Source: a bacterium (GTDB taxonomy: Bacteria; Actinomycetota; Acidimicrobiia; Acidimicrobiales; Bin134). Taken from it: a stretch of DNA of 62,459 bases. Location: the NCBI GenBank assembly GCA_026708015.1, contig JAPOVT010000004.1, forward strand, positions 1 to 62,459. Reading direction: 5' to 3'. The notes below the pieces were generated by a model that did no database searches, was not told the DNA's origin, and saw nothing but the letters and a program-made list of their open reading frames with translations. This document shows positions 48,957 through 57,763 of the stretch, piece after piece. The translations under genes and the position numbers were made by a program. Position 1 is the stretch's first letter. Each line of letters begins with the position of its first letter.

Positions 48957-50036
48957 ATGACCAGCATTGCAGCTGACGCCGTTGACCGGAAGGTCGTTGT
49001 CGGCGTCGACACTCACAAATACGCGCACGTCGCCGTCGCGCTCGATCACTTGGGCGCCAAGATCGGCGACCGGAGTGTTCCGGCGAACCGGGAGGGCTAC
49101 GCCCGCCTCGAGGCGTGGGCGGCCACGCTGGGCCGGGTCGCAGCGTTCGGAATCGAGGGCACGGGCAGCTACGGGGCCGGCCTGGCGAGCTTCTTGCGGC
49201 GCTGCGGCTACCGCGTCGTCGAGGTCAACCGCGGCGATCGGCGCTCGAGGCGCAACAACGGCAAGACCGACACCATCGACGCCGAGGCCGCAGCCCGATC
49301 GGTGATCAGCGGCCAAGCCGCAGCCGTGCCCAAGTCCGCGGACGGGACGGTCGAGATGATCCGCCAGATCAAGATCGCCCGCGACACCGCCCGCAAGGCC
49401 CGCACCGCGGCGATCGTGACGCTCAAGGCGCTCATCGTCACCTGCCCCGACGCGCTGCGCGAGCAGCTCGACGGGCTAACCGACAAGATCCTCATCAGCC
49501 GATGCGCCGCCCTCCGCCCTGGAGCCGTCTCGTCGCCGACGGCCTCGGCGAAGCACTCGCTTCGGGCGCTGGCCCGCCGCTACCAGAGCCTCGGCACAGA
49601 GATCGCAGCCCACGACTCGATCCTCGACGATCTCACCACGGCCCACTCACCCAGCCTGCGAGAAGGCTTCGGCATCGGCGCCGACACCGCCGCAGAAGTG
49701 CTGATCGTGTTCGGCGACAACCCCGACCGCATCCGCTCCGAAGCCGCATTCGCCAAACTCTGCGGCGTGTGCCCCGTACCCGCGGCATCCGGCCTCACCA
49801 ACCGGCACCGCCTCTCGCGCGCCGGCCACCGATCCGCCAACGCCGCCATCTACCGAACCGTCATCGTCCGCATGCGCTTCCACCAGCCCACCATCGACTA
49901 CGTCGCCCGACGAACCACCGAGGGACTGTCCAAAAAAGACATCATCCGCTGCCTGAAGCGCTCCGTGGCCCGCGAGGTCTACCAGCGCGCCATGACCGAC
50001 CACCACCGCCAAACAGCACCAAACCCCAAAACTTGA
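48957..50036 (+). CDS. IS110 family transposase
   Basis: 359 residues. The N-terminal DEDD RuvC-like domain has VVGVDTHKYAHVAVAL, FGIEGTGSYG and DTIDAEAAARS. The C-terminal Tnp20 domain has KLCGVCPVPAASGLTNRHRL with the catalytic Ser. AGGGA lies shortly before the ATG. Both domains look intact, so this copy may still be active. It is oriented like the IS3 it sits in. Confidence 0.93.
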   Translation: MTSIAADAVDRKVVVGVDTHKYAHVAVALDHLGAKIGDRSVPANREGYARLEAWAATLGRVAAFGIEGTGSYGAGLASFLRRCGYRVVEVNRGDRRSRRNNGKTDTIDAEAAARSVISGQAAAVPKSADGTVEMIRQIKIARDTARKARTAAIVTLKALIVTCPDALREQLDGLTDKILISRCAALRPGAVSSPTASAKHSLRALARRYQSLGTEIAAHDSILDDLTTAHSPSLREGFGIGADTAAEVLIVFGDNPDRIRSEAAFAKLCGVCPVPAASGLTNRHRLSRAGHRSANAAIYRTVIVRMRFHQPTIDYVARRTTEGLSKKDIIRCLKRSVAREVYQRAMTDHHRQTAPNPKT

Positions 50037-50050
50037 ACTATAGGGGCGTC

Positions 50051-50266
50051 AACGCCCCCGCAGAGTCGTTCTTCTCCACCCTCCAGCACGAGCTCATCGA
50101 CCAGAGGGCCTGGGCCACCAAAGCCCAAGCCCGCCAAGAAATATCTCTATGGGTCCAAACCTGGTACAACCACCACCGGCTGCACTCGGCCATCGGAATG
50201 GTCCCACCCGTAGAATACGAACACGCCCACACCCCTGATCCCTATAACCAACCTCTCCACGATTAG
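50051..50266 (+). pseudogene. IS3 OrfB transposase, 3' part
   Basis: 72 codons (NAPAESFFSTLQHELID to the end) continuing the OrfB frame after IS110, with the catalytic Glu in AESFFSTL and the terminal WYNHHRLHSAIGMVPPVEYE, normal for IS3. It has no start of its own. Restoring the join at 48729/50051 gives a full OrfB. Confidence 0.9.
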
Positions 50267-50278
50267 GGGGGAACCTCA

Positions 50279-51354
50279 ACCCTTCGGCGCTGCTCAGCGG
50301 CGAGGCGCCCCGTCTGCTTGATGAATGGCAGGTGGTGCCTCATCTGTGGAACCACGTACGACACGCTGTCGATGCCGCAGCCGAGTTCGGGCGCTTCATC
50401 TTGGCTGGTTCCGCTCAGCCTGCTGACGACGCCACCCGCCACACCGGCGCGGGGAGGTTGCGCAGGATCCGGATGAGGCCGATGTCGCTGTTCGAGTCAG
50501 GGGACTCAACCGGCGAGGTTTCTCTGAGAGGGCTGCTCGAAGGCGAACCGGCCAGTGCCGCCCGGCCTGATTCGGGTCTAGCTGAGGTTGCGCAGATGCT
50601 GTGTCGGGGCGGGTGGCCTGGCCAGGTGGACCTGCCGTTGGAGGAGATCCAGCGCAACCTGCGCGGCTATCTCTCCGAAGCGGCCCGAGCCGATGTCCGA
50701 CTCCTCGGCGATGGCGCGGTGCGGAGTCCTGCCGGTGTGGAGCGGCTGCTCCAGTCGCTGGCGCGAAACGTTGCGACCGAGGCCAGCATGAGCACGCTGG
50801 GCACAGATGCCGAACCGGATACGCTGCACCGCCACACAGTTCGCGCCTACCTTGGCGCATTGCGGCGGATCTTCGTGGTCGAAGAACAGCCCGCGTGGTC
50901 GGTGCGGCTGCGTTCTCGGGCGCCGTTGCGCAAGTCGGCCAAGTGGCATCTGGCCGATCCATCGCTGGCGACCGCCGCGCTCGGCGCCAATGCCGAGCGC
51001 CTCATGGGCGACATGTCCGCACTCGGTTTGCTGTTCGAGTCGCTCGTTGTGAGGGATTTACGCGTCCTCGCGCAGCCCCACGACGGGCGTGTCTTTCACT
51101 TGCGCGATGCGGCGGGGACCGAAGCCGACGCCATCGTCGAAGTGCCCGACGGGAGGTGGCTTGCCGCTGAGGTCAAGCTGGGGGGCAGCGACGCTATCGA
51201 AGCAGCAGCCCAATCGCTGCAACGTTTGCGCGGCAACGTCGCCGCAGACCGAGCCGAACAGCTTGCTGCCATGGTGGTCATCACCGCTCTGGGCTTCGCC
51301 TACACCCGCCCCGACGGCGTTCAGGTCACCCCCATCACCGCCCTGGGGCCTTGA
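50279..51354 (+). pseudogene. DUF4143 AAA ATPase, front end lost to IS3
   Basis: The frame begins directly at the IS3 right end with LLSGEAPRLLDEWQVVPHLW, the Walker B region of AAA_14 ATPases, then a sensor segment (FILAGSAQPADD) and the C-terminal DUF4143 domain ending in EADAIVEVPDGRWLAAEVK, a nuclease-like Asp/ExK pattern. About 75-80 residues with the Walker A are missing. It resembles the intact gene at 59677-60972. The first in-frame start is at 50332. Confidence 0.8.
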
Positions 51355-51452
51355 CCTCGCCCCACAGCACCGCGAAGAAGGTGCGCCAGCAGTGATAGCC
51401 AATCTTTCGGGTCGGATTGCCCGGATGAGGGAGTCGCGACTAGGGATATACC

Positions 51453-52637
51453 GTGGACAATGACCTGAGAGCTTCTTGGAACCGGCTGTGCGACTCGCTC
51501 AAGGAGTCGGTCGACTACATCTTCGACCCCGAGTTGGGCATCGATGCCTCCGAACAGGCCGAAGGGATTCGCCATCACCTGCGGATGCTCTTCTACACTA
51601 CCGACCGCACCACTGAGAACGGCGACCCGACCCGTCCCGAGTTGGGCTGGGCATACCCCTTCAAAGTGGGCCTGGACAACCCGGACGGGTTGTATCAGTC
51701 GGCGCCCGTGGACCTGAGCCGCACCTACCGCATCACTGGCCGAATCGACACCCTGCGCTATCTGGGGCTCGCGTTGATGGACTACCACTCTGGCCGGGGG
51801 AAACTCATCCAAGCCCTCGACCTGGGCACCCCCGACTTGACCGACATCGGCGATGGCCGCATCAACGTCGTCTTCAGCCCCGACCCCGACCCCGGAAACC
51901 ACATCGGCGACTGGTTCCAAGTGGAGCCCCGGCCGTATCAGCTGTTCGTGCGCCAGTTCTTCTCCGACTGGGCAGCCGAGAGCCACGCCGAGCTGTACCT
52001 GGAATGCCTCGACCCGACCGAGCCGCCCACCCGGCTCGACCCGGTGGCCACTGCCGAGCAGATCGACCAGATCGCCAAGGAGATGATCAGGGCGCCCAAG
52101 TTCTGGAACGCCTATGCGATGGGTCACCGCGACCGGGGCGAGATCAACTCGTATGCCCACGTTGAGGGGAGATACAGCGCGGTCGGCGATGGCGGCAGCG
52201 CCCAGCAGTCGTACGGAGGGTGCTGGTACGAGGTGGGCCCCGACGAGGCCCTGCTCTTCGAGGTGACCCCGCCCAACTGCCTGTACTGGAACATCCAGGT
52301 GGGCGACACCTGGTTCCAGAGCCTCGACTACGTGAACCTCCCCACCACCATCAACGACTCCCAGGCTCGCCTAGACCCCGACGGCGTGCTGCGAGTGGTG
52401 ATCTCGCATGAAGATCCCGGCATCCAGAACTGGATCGCCCTGGGCGGCTGCCCCCAAGGACTACTCGCCTACCGTTGGAACAACGCCGAAACCGCGCCAG
52501 TGCCCGCGCTGAGCCTGATGCCGACGTCAGAGATCGGCGGCCGCCTCCACCCCGACACCCCCCGGCTCAGCGCCGACGAGCGCGCCGCTATCAACGCCGA
52601 GCGCCGCCGCCACGCCCTGCGCCGCTTCACGAGGTAG
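51453..52637 (+). CDS. DUF1214 domain protein
   Basis: 394 residues, GTG start. The C-terminal half has the DUF1214 pattern: CLYWNIQVGDTWFQSLDYVN, LPTTINDSQARLDPDG and VVISHEDPGIQNWIALGG. The N-terminal half (RITGRIDTLRYLGLAL, DWFQVEPRPYQLFVRQFF) belongs to the longer versions frequent in Actinobacteria and often near lipid or steroid degradation genes. No signal peptide is visible. The chemistry is unknown. It starts the cluster of catabolic genes, 98 bases after the truncated ATPase. Confidence 0.82.
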   Translation: MDNDLRASWNRLCDSLKESVDYIFDPELGIDASEQAEGIRHHLRMLFYTTDRTTENGDPTRPELGWAYPFKVGLDNPDGLYQSAPVDLSRTYRITGRIDTLRYLGLALMDYHSGRGKLIQALDLGTPDLTDIGDGRINVVFSPDPDPGNHIGDWFQVEPRPYQLFVRQFFSDWAAESHAELYLECLDPTEPPTRLDPVATAEQIDQIAKEMIRAPKFWNAYAMGHRDRGEINSYAHVEGRYSAVGDGGSAQQSYGGCWYEVGPDEALLFEVTPPNCLYWNIQVGDTWFQSLDYVNLPTTINDSQARLDPDGVLRVVISHEDPGIQNWIALGGCPQGLLAYRWNNAETAPVPALSLMPTSEIGGRLHPDTPRLSADERAAINAERRRHALRRFTR

Positions 52638-52664
52638 CCGCTGGAGGCGGGGAAAGCCCAGAGA

Positions 52665-53354
52665 TCAGCCGACGCGAACCGGAGGATCCGGCTCGCTCAT
52701 GTTCTCCCAGACGAACTCATCGGGCAGGCCCGCGGCAAGCGCTGCCCGCTCGGGGTCGCGCTGAGCCCGAACACTGGTGGGATGCGGTTCGGCTGGTTGG
52801 GCGACGGGGTCGGCGGGGCGCTCGAACGCCGCCGGACGCTTCAGCGCCTCCAACTCGTCGCCGCTGATGCCGCAGAGCTCGGTCACCTCGGGGTCGACCC
52901 AGGCCCGCTCGTCGATGTCGGACCCACAGGCGACCTCGAGGTTGAGGCCCTCCGGACCATCGAAATAGATCGACTTGCAGAACCCGTGATCAATCGGGCC
53001 GACGACCTGAAGGCCCCGGGAGCGGACCCTGTCGCGCATCTCCAATACCTCGTCGAAGGTGTCGACATGGAGGGCGATGTGCTGCAACGCCCCGCCTCGC
53101 ACATCGCCACCGGGGCCGTCGGAGTGGCTGACGCCGAACTCGATGTCGTCGCCGTTGGCGGGGTGCTGCACGAATGCGATATAGCTGTCGCCGGACATCT
53201 CGACGAACCCGTGGTAGGCACCCTCGACGCCGTGCATCCAATACAGCGCCTTGAGCGGCAGTCCCAGCACGTCGCACCAGAACTGCAACTGCTGCTTCAT
53301 ATCGGTGGTCGAGAGGGCGAGATGGTTCACGCCGCTCGGATGCAGTGTCGTCAT
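52665..53354 (-). CDS. VOC family protein, extradiol dioxygenase-like
   Basis: 229 residues. The vicinal-oxygen-chelate fold has metal ligands in VNHLALST (His), LQHIALHVD (His) and LNLEVACG (Glu), the type I extradiol pattern. It is shorter than two-module ring-cleavage enzymes because it has one full module pair and a loose C-terminal tail of about 60 residues. It starts one base after the stop of the alpha/beta hydrolase upstream, the pairing typical of meta-cleavage pathways. Substrate unknown; an isomerase or lyase is the alternative. Confidence 0.85.
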   Translation of the reverse strand: MTTLHPSGVNHLALSTTDMKQQLQFWCDVLGLPLKALYWMHGVEGAYHGFVEMSGDSYIAFVQHPANGDDIEFGVSHSDGPGGDVRGGALQHIALHVDTFDEVLEMRDRVRSRGLQVVGPIDHGFCKSIYFDGPEGLNLEVACGSDIDERAWVDPEVTELCGISGDELEALKRPAAFERPADPVAQPAEPHPTSVRAQRDPERAALAAGLPDEFVWENMSEPDPPVRVG

Positions 53355-53355
53355 A

Positions 53356-54189
53356 TCATCTGCCTTCCTTGATCAGGTTGCGACACCACTCCAGCACCAC
53401 GTCGGAGTACTCAACGGTGTGGAACAACATGAGCTGATGCGTTCCCTCGGGATGGATATAGAACTCCACCGGTCCACTGGTCGCGTCCACAACCAGGCGA
53501 GCGAAGTCCACGGGGAACGTCGGATCGTTCTCGCCCACCGCATAGAGGATCGGCTTCGTGTTCTCGCCAATGGGGATCGCCGGGTCGTAGCGAAGGAACG
53601 ACGCCCACGAGGCCATGTCGTAGTGCCAGGTGTTGTAGGGATCCGCCCTCTTCTGCTCCGCCGCGCCGCTGTAGCCGTAGTCCTCGTCGAAGTCGAAGAA
53701 GCGCTCGATGTCGAGCCTGAGCTTGTCGCCGAATCGAGCCTCGAGCTCTTCATAGGCCTCGGATCGGAAGGGGTTGTCGGCCGGCACCAGCGGCGAGCCC
53801 GGGATCGCGAATCCCATCAGCACCGCTCCGGCGAACACATCGGGTGCCGCCGCCATCGCTGAGTACGCCGGCCCAGAGCCCAGCGATGAACCCTTGACGA
53901 TCACCGGCAAACCCGTCTCGGCCTTGATGTGCTCGCCATACATCACCGCGGCGTCAACCCACTGGTCGTAGGTCCACTGACCGGGACGCTGGGAGACGCA
54001 CGACCGTCCGTGACCAGGGGCGTCCATGCACCAGATGTCAACCCCCCGGGGTGCGTGGTACGCGCAAAAGCTGTCGTAAATCCCCCCGTGGGACGCGATC
54101 CCGTGTTGAACCAACAATGCGTGGTCGGCGTCCGGGCCCGCGAACCGGTACGAAAAGACCTCGCCAACCATGTGCTCCTGTCGCTGCAT
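53356..54189 (-). CDS. Alpha/beta hydrolase, possible C-C or ester hydrolase
   Basis: 277 residues. The oxyanion strand is LLVQHGIASHGGIYD, the nucleophile Ser is in VKGSSLGSGPAYS, the Asp is in AVGENDPTFP and the His is in PEGTHQLML, completing a triad. It is upstream of and coupled to the VOC gene. It might hydrolyse the ring-cleavage product of the VOC enzyme. A second start at 54171 follows AGGAG. The direction is divergent from the enoyl-CoA hydratase gene across 123 bases with no other gene. Confidence 0.82.
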   Translation of the reverse strand: MQRQEHMVGEVFSYRFAGPDADHALLVQHGIASHGGIYDSFCAYHAPRGVDIWCMDAPGHGRSCVSQRPGQWTYDQWVDAAVMYGEHIKAETGLPVIVKGSSLGSGPAYSAMAAAPDVFAGAVLMGFAIPGSPLVPADNPFRSEAYEELEARFGDKLRLDIERFFDFDEDYGYSGAAEQKRADPYNTWHYDMASWASFLRYDPAIPIGENTKPILYAVGENDPTFPVDFARLVVDATSGPVEFYIHPEGTHQLMLFHTVEYSDVVLEWCRNLIKEGR

Positions 54190-54312
54190 GCCCCAACAGT
54201 ACGAACACAGTGGGTCGTGTGTCTAGGTGTGCCGCGGTTTTGGCTCGTGATAACCGTTTTTAGGAGGCTGCAATCCGGACGGTTCGACGCGCCCAGTCTA
54301 TATTTCCATAAC

Positions 54313-55116
54313 GTGAGCGATCTTCGGTCTCATGAGAACGTGGAAACGCGGCTTGTGGGTGCGGTCCTGCATATCACCTTGGCCAATGAGAAGCGGGCTA
54401 ATGCGCTGTCGCGCGATGCTGCAATCTTCCTGGCCGATTTGCTGGACGAGGTTTCCCTCGACCGCACCGACATCAGAGGGGTGTTGATCAAGGGTGCAGG
54501 TCGCCACTTTTGTGCCGGCGCCGATCTGTCGGGGCCACTCATCGGCGAGAAGCCGGTCAACGGCCATATGGTGCGGAGTCTCACTGGCGGGCATCACCGG
54601 GCGGTGCAGTCGGCCTTCGACTGCCGCATCCCCACGGTAGCCGCGGTGTCGGGCCGGGCCATGGGGTTCGGGCTCCACCTGGCTGCTGCCTGTGACCTTG
54701 TGGTTGCGGCTGAGGACGCTATCTTCGAAGAACCGTTCACTGATCGGGGCTTCAACGTGGACAGCGGCGGCTCCTGGCTCCTCCCCCGACTGATCGGGCC
54801 GCAGCGAGCCAAGTGGATGCTCTACACTGCGGCGGCCATCGAAGCGGCCACCGCCGTCCAGTGGGGCCTGGCCCTCGAAGTCGTGCCGTCGAACGAGTTC
54901 TCGGCCCGGGCCGAAGAGCTTGCGTCACTCCTGGCCAGTCGGCCCACACAGGCCATTGGAGCGACCAAGCGGCTCGTCGACAGCACCGGCACCGACCTTG
55001 CGGGAGCGATGCATGCAGAAGCCATGGCGGTCGAGCTTGTCCTTCGCAGCAAGGACTTCGCCGAGGGCATGAGCGCGTTCCGCGACCGTCGAGACCCCAA
55101 TTTCACAGGTCGGTGA
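54313..55116 (+). CDS. Enoyl-CoA hydratase/isomerase family protein
   Basis: 267 residues from the GTG at 54313; the frame is open upstream but lies over the divergent hydrolase gene. The crotonase oxyanion segments are GRHFCAGADLSG and AVSGRAMGFGLHLAAACDL. EEPFTDRGFNVDSGGSWLLPRL has the substrate-binding pattern of the family. It would hydrate or isomerise an enoyl-CoA of a degradation pathway. It lies 4 bases before the acyl-CoA dehydrogenase gene, so they form one unit. Confidence 0.9.
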   Translation: MSDLRSHENVETRLVGAVLHITLANEKRANALSRDAAIFLADLLDEVSLDRTDIRGVLIKGAGRHFCAGADLSGPLIGEKPVNGHMVRSLTGGHHRAVQSAFDCRIPTVAAVSGRAMGFGLHLAAACDLVVAAEDAIFEEPFTDRGFNVDSGGSWLLPRLIGPQRAKWMLYTAAAIEAATAVQWGLALEVVPSNEFSARAEELASLLASRPTQAIGATKRLVDSTGTDLAGAMHAEAMAVELVLRSKDFAEGMSAFRDRRDPNFTGR

Positions 55117-55120
55117 CCCT

Positions 55121-56359
55121 GTGACCGAGGACGACGTCCGAGCTTGGATCGAAGCCAACTGGTCCCTCGACATGCCACTTGCCGAATGGTGGCGGCGACT
55201 GGCCGATTCGGGACTGGCGTTTCCAACCTATCCCAGCGGGCTGGGCGGGTCGGGAGCCGCCGCGTCGGTCGCCCGCGGGATCGAACAGGCGCTTGCCTCC
55301 GCAGGGTGCATCGGCGCGCCTGAGGGGATAGGTCCGAGCATGGGCGCTGCCACGGTGTTGCAGCACGGCACCGAAGAACAGAAGCGACGGTTCCTGCCGC
55401 CGCTGGTGTCGGGACAGGTATTGTGGTGCCAGCTCTTCAGCGAACCCGGCGCCGGATCCGACCTCGCCAGCCTCGCCTGCCGTGCTGAGCGAGACGGCGA
55501 CGAGTTCGTGATCGCGGGCCAGAAAGTCTGGAACTCCGGCGCCCACCTGGCCAAGTGGGGCCTGCTGCTCGCCCGGACCGATGTGGATGCACCAAAACAC
55601 GCCGGTATCTCCTACCTCATGATCGATATGGACCAACCTGGCATCGAAGCTCGTCCCCTGGTACAGATGAATGGCGCCGCCGACTTCTGCGAAGTCTTCA
55701 TCGACGATGCACTGGTCCCGATTGAGAACGTGATCGGCGAGGTCAACGACGGATGGAACGTCGCTCGCACCACGCTCACCCACGAGCGAGCCAGCATTGG
55801 CCATCGCCGCCCTGAAGGGCTGTTCTCGGTTACTGCTGGACGACCTGCCGGCAAACTGGAACTACCGGTCGGCGAGCTCGTCGAGGAGGCCAAAGCTCAC
55901 GCCGCTGACCCTCGCCGCCGCCGCGACGTCATGGTCGGCGCCAAATCGATGATCCGGCTCGCCCAGGACACCAGAGCGATACTCCATCCCGCCTGGCGCG
56001 ACCGCACTATCCGATACTGGATCAACAGCCGTGTCCATCAACTCACGATTCAGCGAGCAAGCGAACAGGCGAAACGGGGCCGAGCCGGACCCACCGGATC
56101 TGTCACCAAGCTCAGCCTGGCCATGCTCGCACATGAATCGCGGGATCTCTCGATGGGGCTGCTCGGGGCTGAGGGCATGCTGCTCGACGACGCTCGAGAG
56201 CACAGCAAAGTCCAGCAGGCCTGCCTTTCGAGCCTCGCGCCATCTTTGGGCGGAGGCACCAATGAGATCCAGCGGAACATCATCGGCGAAAGGGCCCTCG
56301 GCTTGCCGCGTGAGCCGGGCATCGACCCCGACACCCCGTTCCGAGACCTGCCAAAGTGA
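55121..56359 (+). CDS. Acyl-CoA dehydrogenase
   Basis: FAD enzyme, 412 residues, GTG start. FSEPGAGSDLASLACRAERDGD is the signature loop (read as FSEPGAGSDL and following), HERASIGHRR lies in the middle domain, and GGTNEIQRNIIGERALGLPR closes the FAD and CoA site. It introduces a double bond into an acyl-CoA. The long-chain, steroid-side-chain-like size and context suggest a branched or cyclic substrate; that is inference. Its stop lies in a 37-base direct repeat. Confidence 0.93.
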   Translation: MTEDDVRAWIEANWSLDMPLAEWWRRLADSGLAFPTYPSGLGGSGAAASVARGIEQALASAGCIGAPEGIGPSMGAATVLQHGTEEQKRRFLPPLVSGQVLWCQLFSEPGAGSDLASLACRAERDGDEFVIAGQKVWNSGAHLAKWGLLLARTDVDAPKHAGISYLMIDMDQPGIEARPLVQMNGAADFCEVFIDDALVPIENVIGEVNDGWNVARTTLTHERASIGHRRPEGLFSVTAGRPAGKLELPVGELVEEAKAHAADPRRRRDVMVGAKSMIRLAQDTRAILHPAWRDRTIRYWINSRVHQLTIQRASEQAKRGRAGPTGSVTKLSLAMLAHESRDLSMGLLGAEGMLLDDAREHSKVQQACLSSLAPSLGGGTNEIQRNIIGERALGLPREPGIDPDTPFRDLPK

Positions 56360-56438
56360 CCCATGGCTTTTGTCAGACACCCGACCGACGACCACCCAGT
56401 TCCGTTCCGAGACCTGCCAAAGTGACCCATGGCTTTTG
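56336..56438. repeat. 37-base direct repeat at the acyl-CoA dehydrogenase 3' end
   Basis: Identical 37-base copies at 56336-56372 and 56402-56438 (period 66), beginning CCGTTCCGAGACCTGCCAAA. The first includes the last codons and TGA of the acyl-CoA dehydrogenase; the second repeats them after a 29-base spacer. The duplicated end is not translated. It indicates a recent tandem duplication. The remaining gap to 56566 has no gene. Confidence 0.85.
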
Positions 56439-56565
56439 GCTGGCTTGGCGGCGCACCCAGAAATCGGCGTCGCTCCAGCCGATGCGCTCCAAGGCAAATG
56501 AGTGGCGGACAACGCACCATGGCCGACCTGCTTGGTCCTACTCGCCACCCAGGCTGACCCTCAGC

Positions 56566-56601
56566 GACCCCCCGCCGCACGCATTGGGCCGCGGCGGGGT
56601 C
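56566..56601. terminator. Strong hairpin, shared terminator
   Basis: GACCCCCCGCCGC (56566-56578) pairs with GCGGCGGGGTC (56591-56601), one extra C bulged, around a 12-base loop. It sits between the acyl-CoA dehydrogenase (plus) and the LLM oxidoreductase (minus), 6 bases from the latter's stop. It probably ends both transcripts. No T run is present. Confidence 0.6.
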
Positions 56602-56607
56602 AGAACG

Positions 56608-57663
56608 CTAGATCGCGGCTGTGACCTCGCGGGCGACGTCGATTGCTTGTTCCAGCACGGCCAGCCGCTCGGAAGGCTCGCGGCCCATCGGGTCGATCCG
56701 CAGCGTCGTCACTCCGGCATCTCGGTATGCCCGCATGCGGTCGCGCACCATCTCTCGGGTGCCGAAGAGACTGGTAGATGCAGCAAGCTCATCGGGCACC
56801 GCGGCCACGGCGTCGTCGCGCTTGGCATCGAGCCACAGCTTGCGCACCTCCTGCGCGACATCTTCGTAGCCCATCCGCGAGTACGCCATGTTGTAGAAAT
56901 TCGTCTTCGGCGAGCCCATGGCCGAGAGCTGGAAGGCGAGTGCCTTCTTGCGCGACTGCACCAGCCTTCCAACGTCGTCGGAGAAGGCAAGCGGCCCGCC
57001 TGCGTCGATCGCGATCTCCGTGAGCGACCGTCCGGCTCGCTCGGCCCCGCGAGCCAGGGCGTCGATATAGACGCCCGAGCGCTCGGGAACAAAACAGGTG
57101 GCCACCCAGCCGTCGGCGATTTCGCCGCACAGCTCCATAGCCCTGGGACCAAGGGTGGCGAGATGAATGGGCAGCCTTGGGTTAGGTTTGAGGGCAAGCC
57201 GCAACGCCTTGCCCTCTCCGCCGGAAAGGGGGAGAACGGTCTGGTTGCCCGAGTACTCGAGGCGTTCGCCGGCGAAGGCCAACCGCAGCACCTCGACATA
57301 CTCGCGCAACCGCTCCAGAGGCCGGTCGTAGCGCTGACCATGCAGCCCCTCCACCACCTGGGGGCCGCTAACCCCCAACCCGAGCACCATCCGGCCTCCC
57401 GACAAGACATCCAACGTCATCGCAGTCATAGCCGTCATGACCGGCGCTCGAGCAGAGATCTGCACGATGCCCGTGGCCAGCTTGATGCGCTCGGTCAGCG
57501 CGGCCACATAGGCAAGAGGAGTGAAGGCATCAGTACCCCACGCCTCCGCAGTCCACACCGTGTCGACGCCCAAACGCTCGGCCTCGACAACGAACGCCGC
57601 GGCCTCATCCACGGAGGTGCGAGAGCTATAAGCCGGTGTGTTGAGGCTGGTCGAGAGCTTCAT
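56608..57663 (-). CDS. LLM class F420-dependent oxidoreductase
   Basis: 351 residues from the ATG at 57663 (a TTG at 57672 adds 3). The luciferase-like barrel begins MKLSTSLNTPAYS, and VWTAEAWGTDAFTPLAYVAAL, LGLGVSGPQVVEGLHGQRYD and LRYVEVLR-type segments are typical of the F420-dependent group in Actinobacteria. It would oxidise or reduce a substrate using coenzyme F420. It is isolated between two gene blocks but belongs in position to the catabolic cluster. Confidence 0.88.
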   Translation of the reverse strand: MKLSTSLNTPAYSSRTSVDEAAAFVVEAERLGVDTVWTAEAWGTDAFTPLAYVAALTERIKLATGIVQISARAPVMTAMTAMTLDVLSGGRMVLGLGVSGPQVVEGLHGQRYDRPLERLREYVEVLRLAFAGERLEYSGNQTVLPLSGGEGKALRLALKPNPRLPIHLATLGPRAMELCGEIADGWVATCFVPERSGVYIDALARGAERAGRSLTEIAIDAGGPLAFSDDVGRLVQSRKKALAFQLSAMGSPKTNFYNMAYSRMGYEDVAQEVRKLWLDAKRDDAVAAVPDELAASTSLFGTREMVRDRMRAYRDAGVTTLRIDPMGREPSERLAVLEQAIDVAREVTAAI

Positions 57664-57763
57664 GCCGATCAAAATAGGTTAGCATTTTACTCCAGATAAC
57701 TATGGCACGAGTCCTCCGGGCCGGGTTCCCACCGAAGGAGATCCAGCGAGCATGATGCGGCGG

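Larger units (their letters stand above)
48730..50050 (+). mobile_element. IS110-family element inserted in IS3 OrfB
   Basis: 1321 bases with no inverted repeats, as expected of IS110. The left end has 227 bases of non-coding DNA before the transposase, the right end only about 14 after it. The two IS3 halves rejoin precisely (GAC|AACGCC), so the insertion is simple and recent. IS110 elements move with a DEDD transposase guided by a bridge RNA made from the non-coding end. Confidence 0.85.
47721..50278 (+). mobile_element. IS3-family element, interrupted by IS110
   Basis: Terminal inverted repeats at 47721-47745 and 50254-50278 match at 22 of 25 bases, beginning TGAGGTTCCCCCCT and ending as TGA...TCA, as in IS3. 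OrfA and OrfB transposase genes lie between. Removing the 1321-base IS110 insert leaves about 1.24 kb, the normal size. The flanking bases (GTCC on the left, ACCC on the right) do not form a target duplication. Both neighbouring genes are cut at the borders, so the site was altered after insertion. Confidence 0.9.

Noticed and set aside
49115..50266. A 383-codon frame joining IS110 to the IS3 end
   Set aside because: Only the last 72 codons are real IS3 sequence; the rest is an out-of-frame reading of the IS110 transposase.
56356..57699. 447-residue plus-strand frame over the LLM oxidoreductase
   Set aside because: Antisense shadow without domains; the opposite frame has clear luciferase-like motifs.
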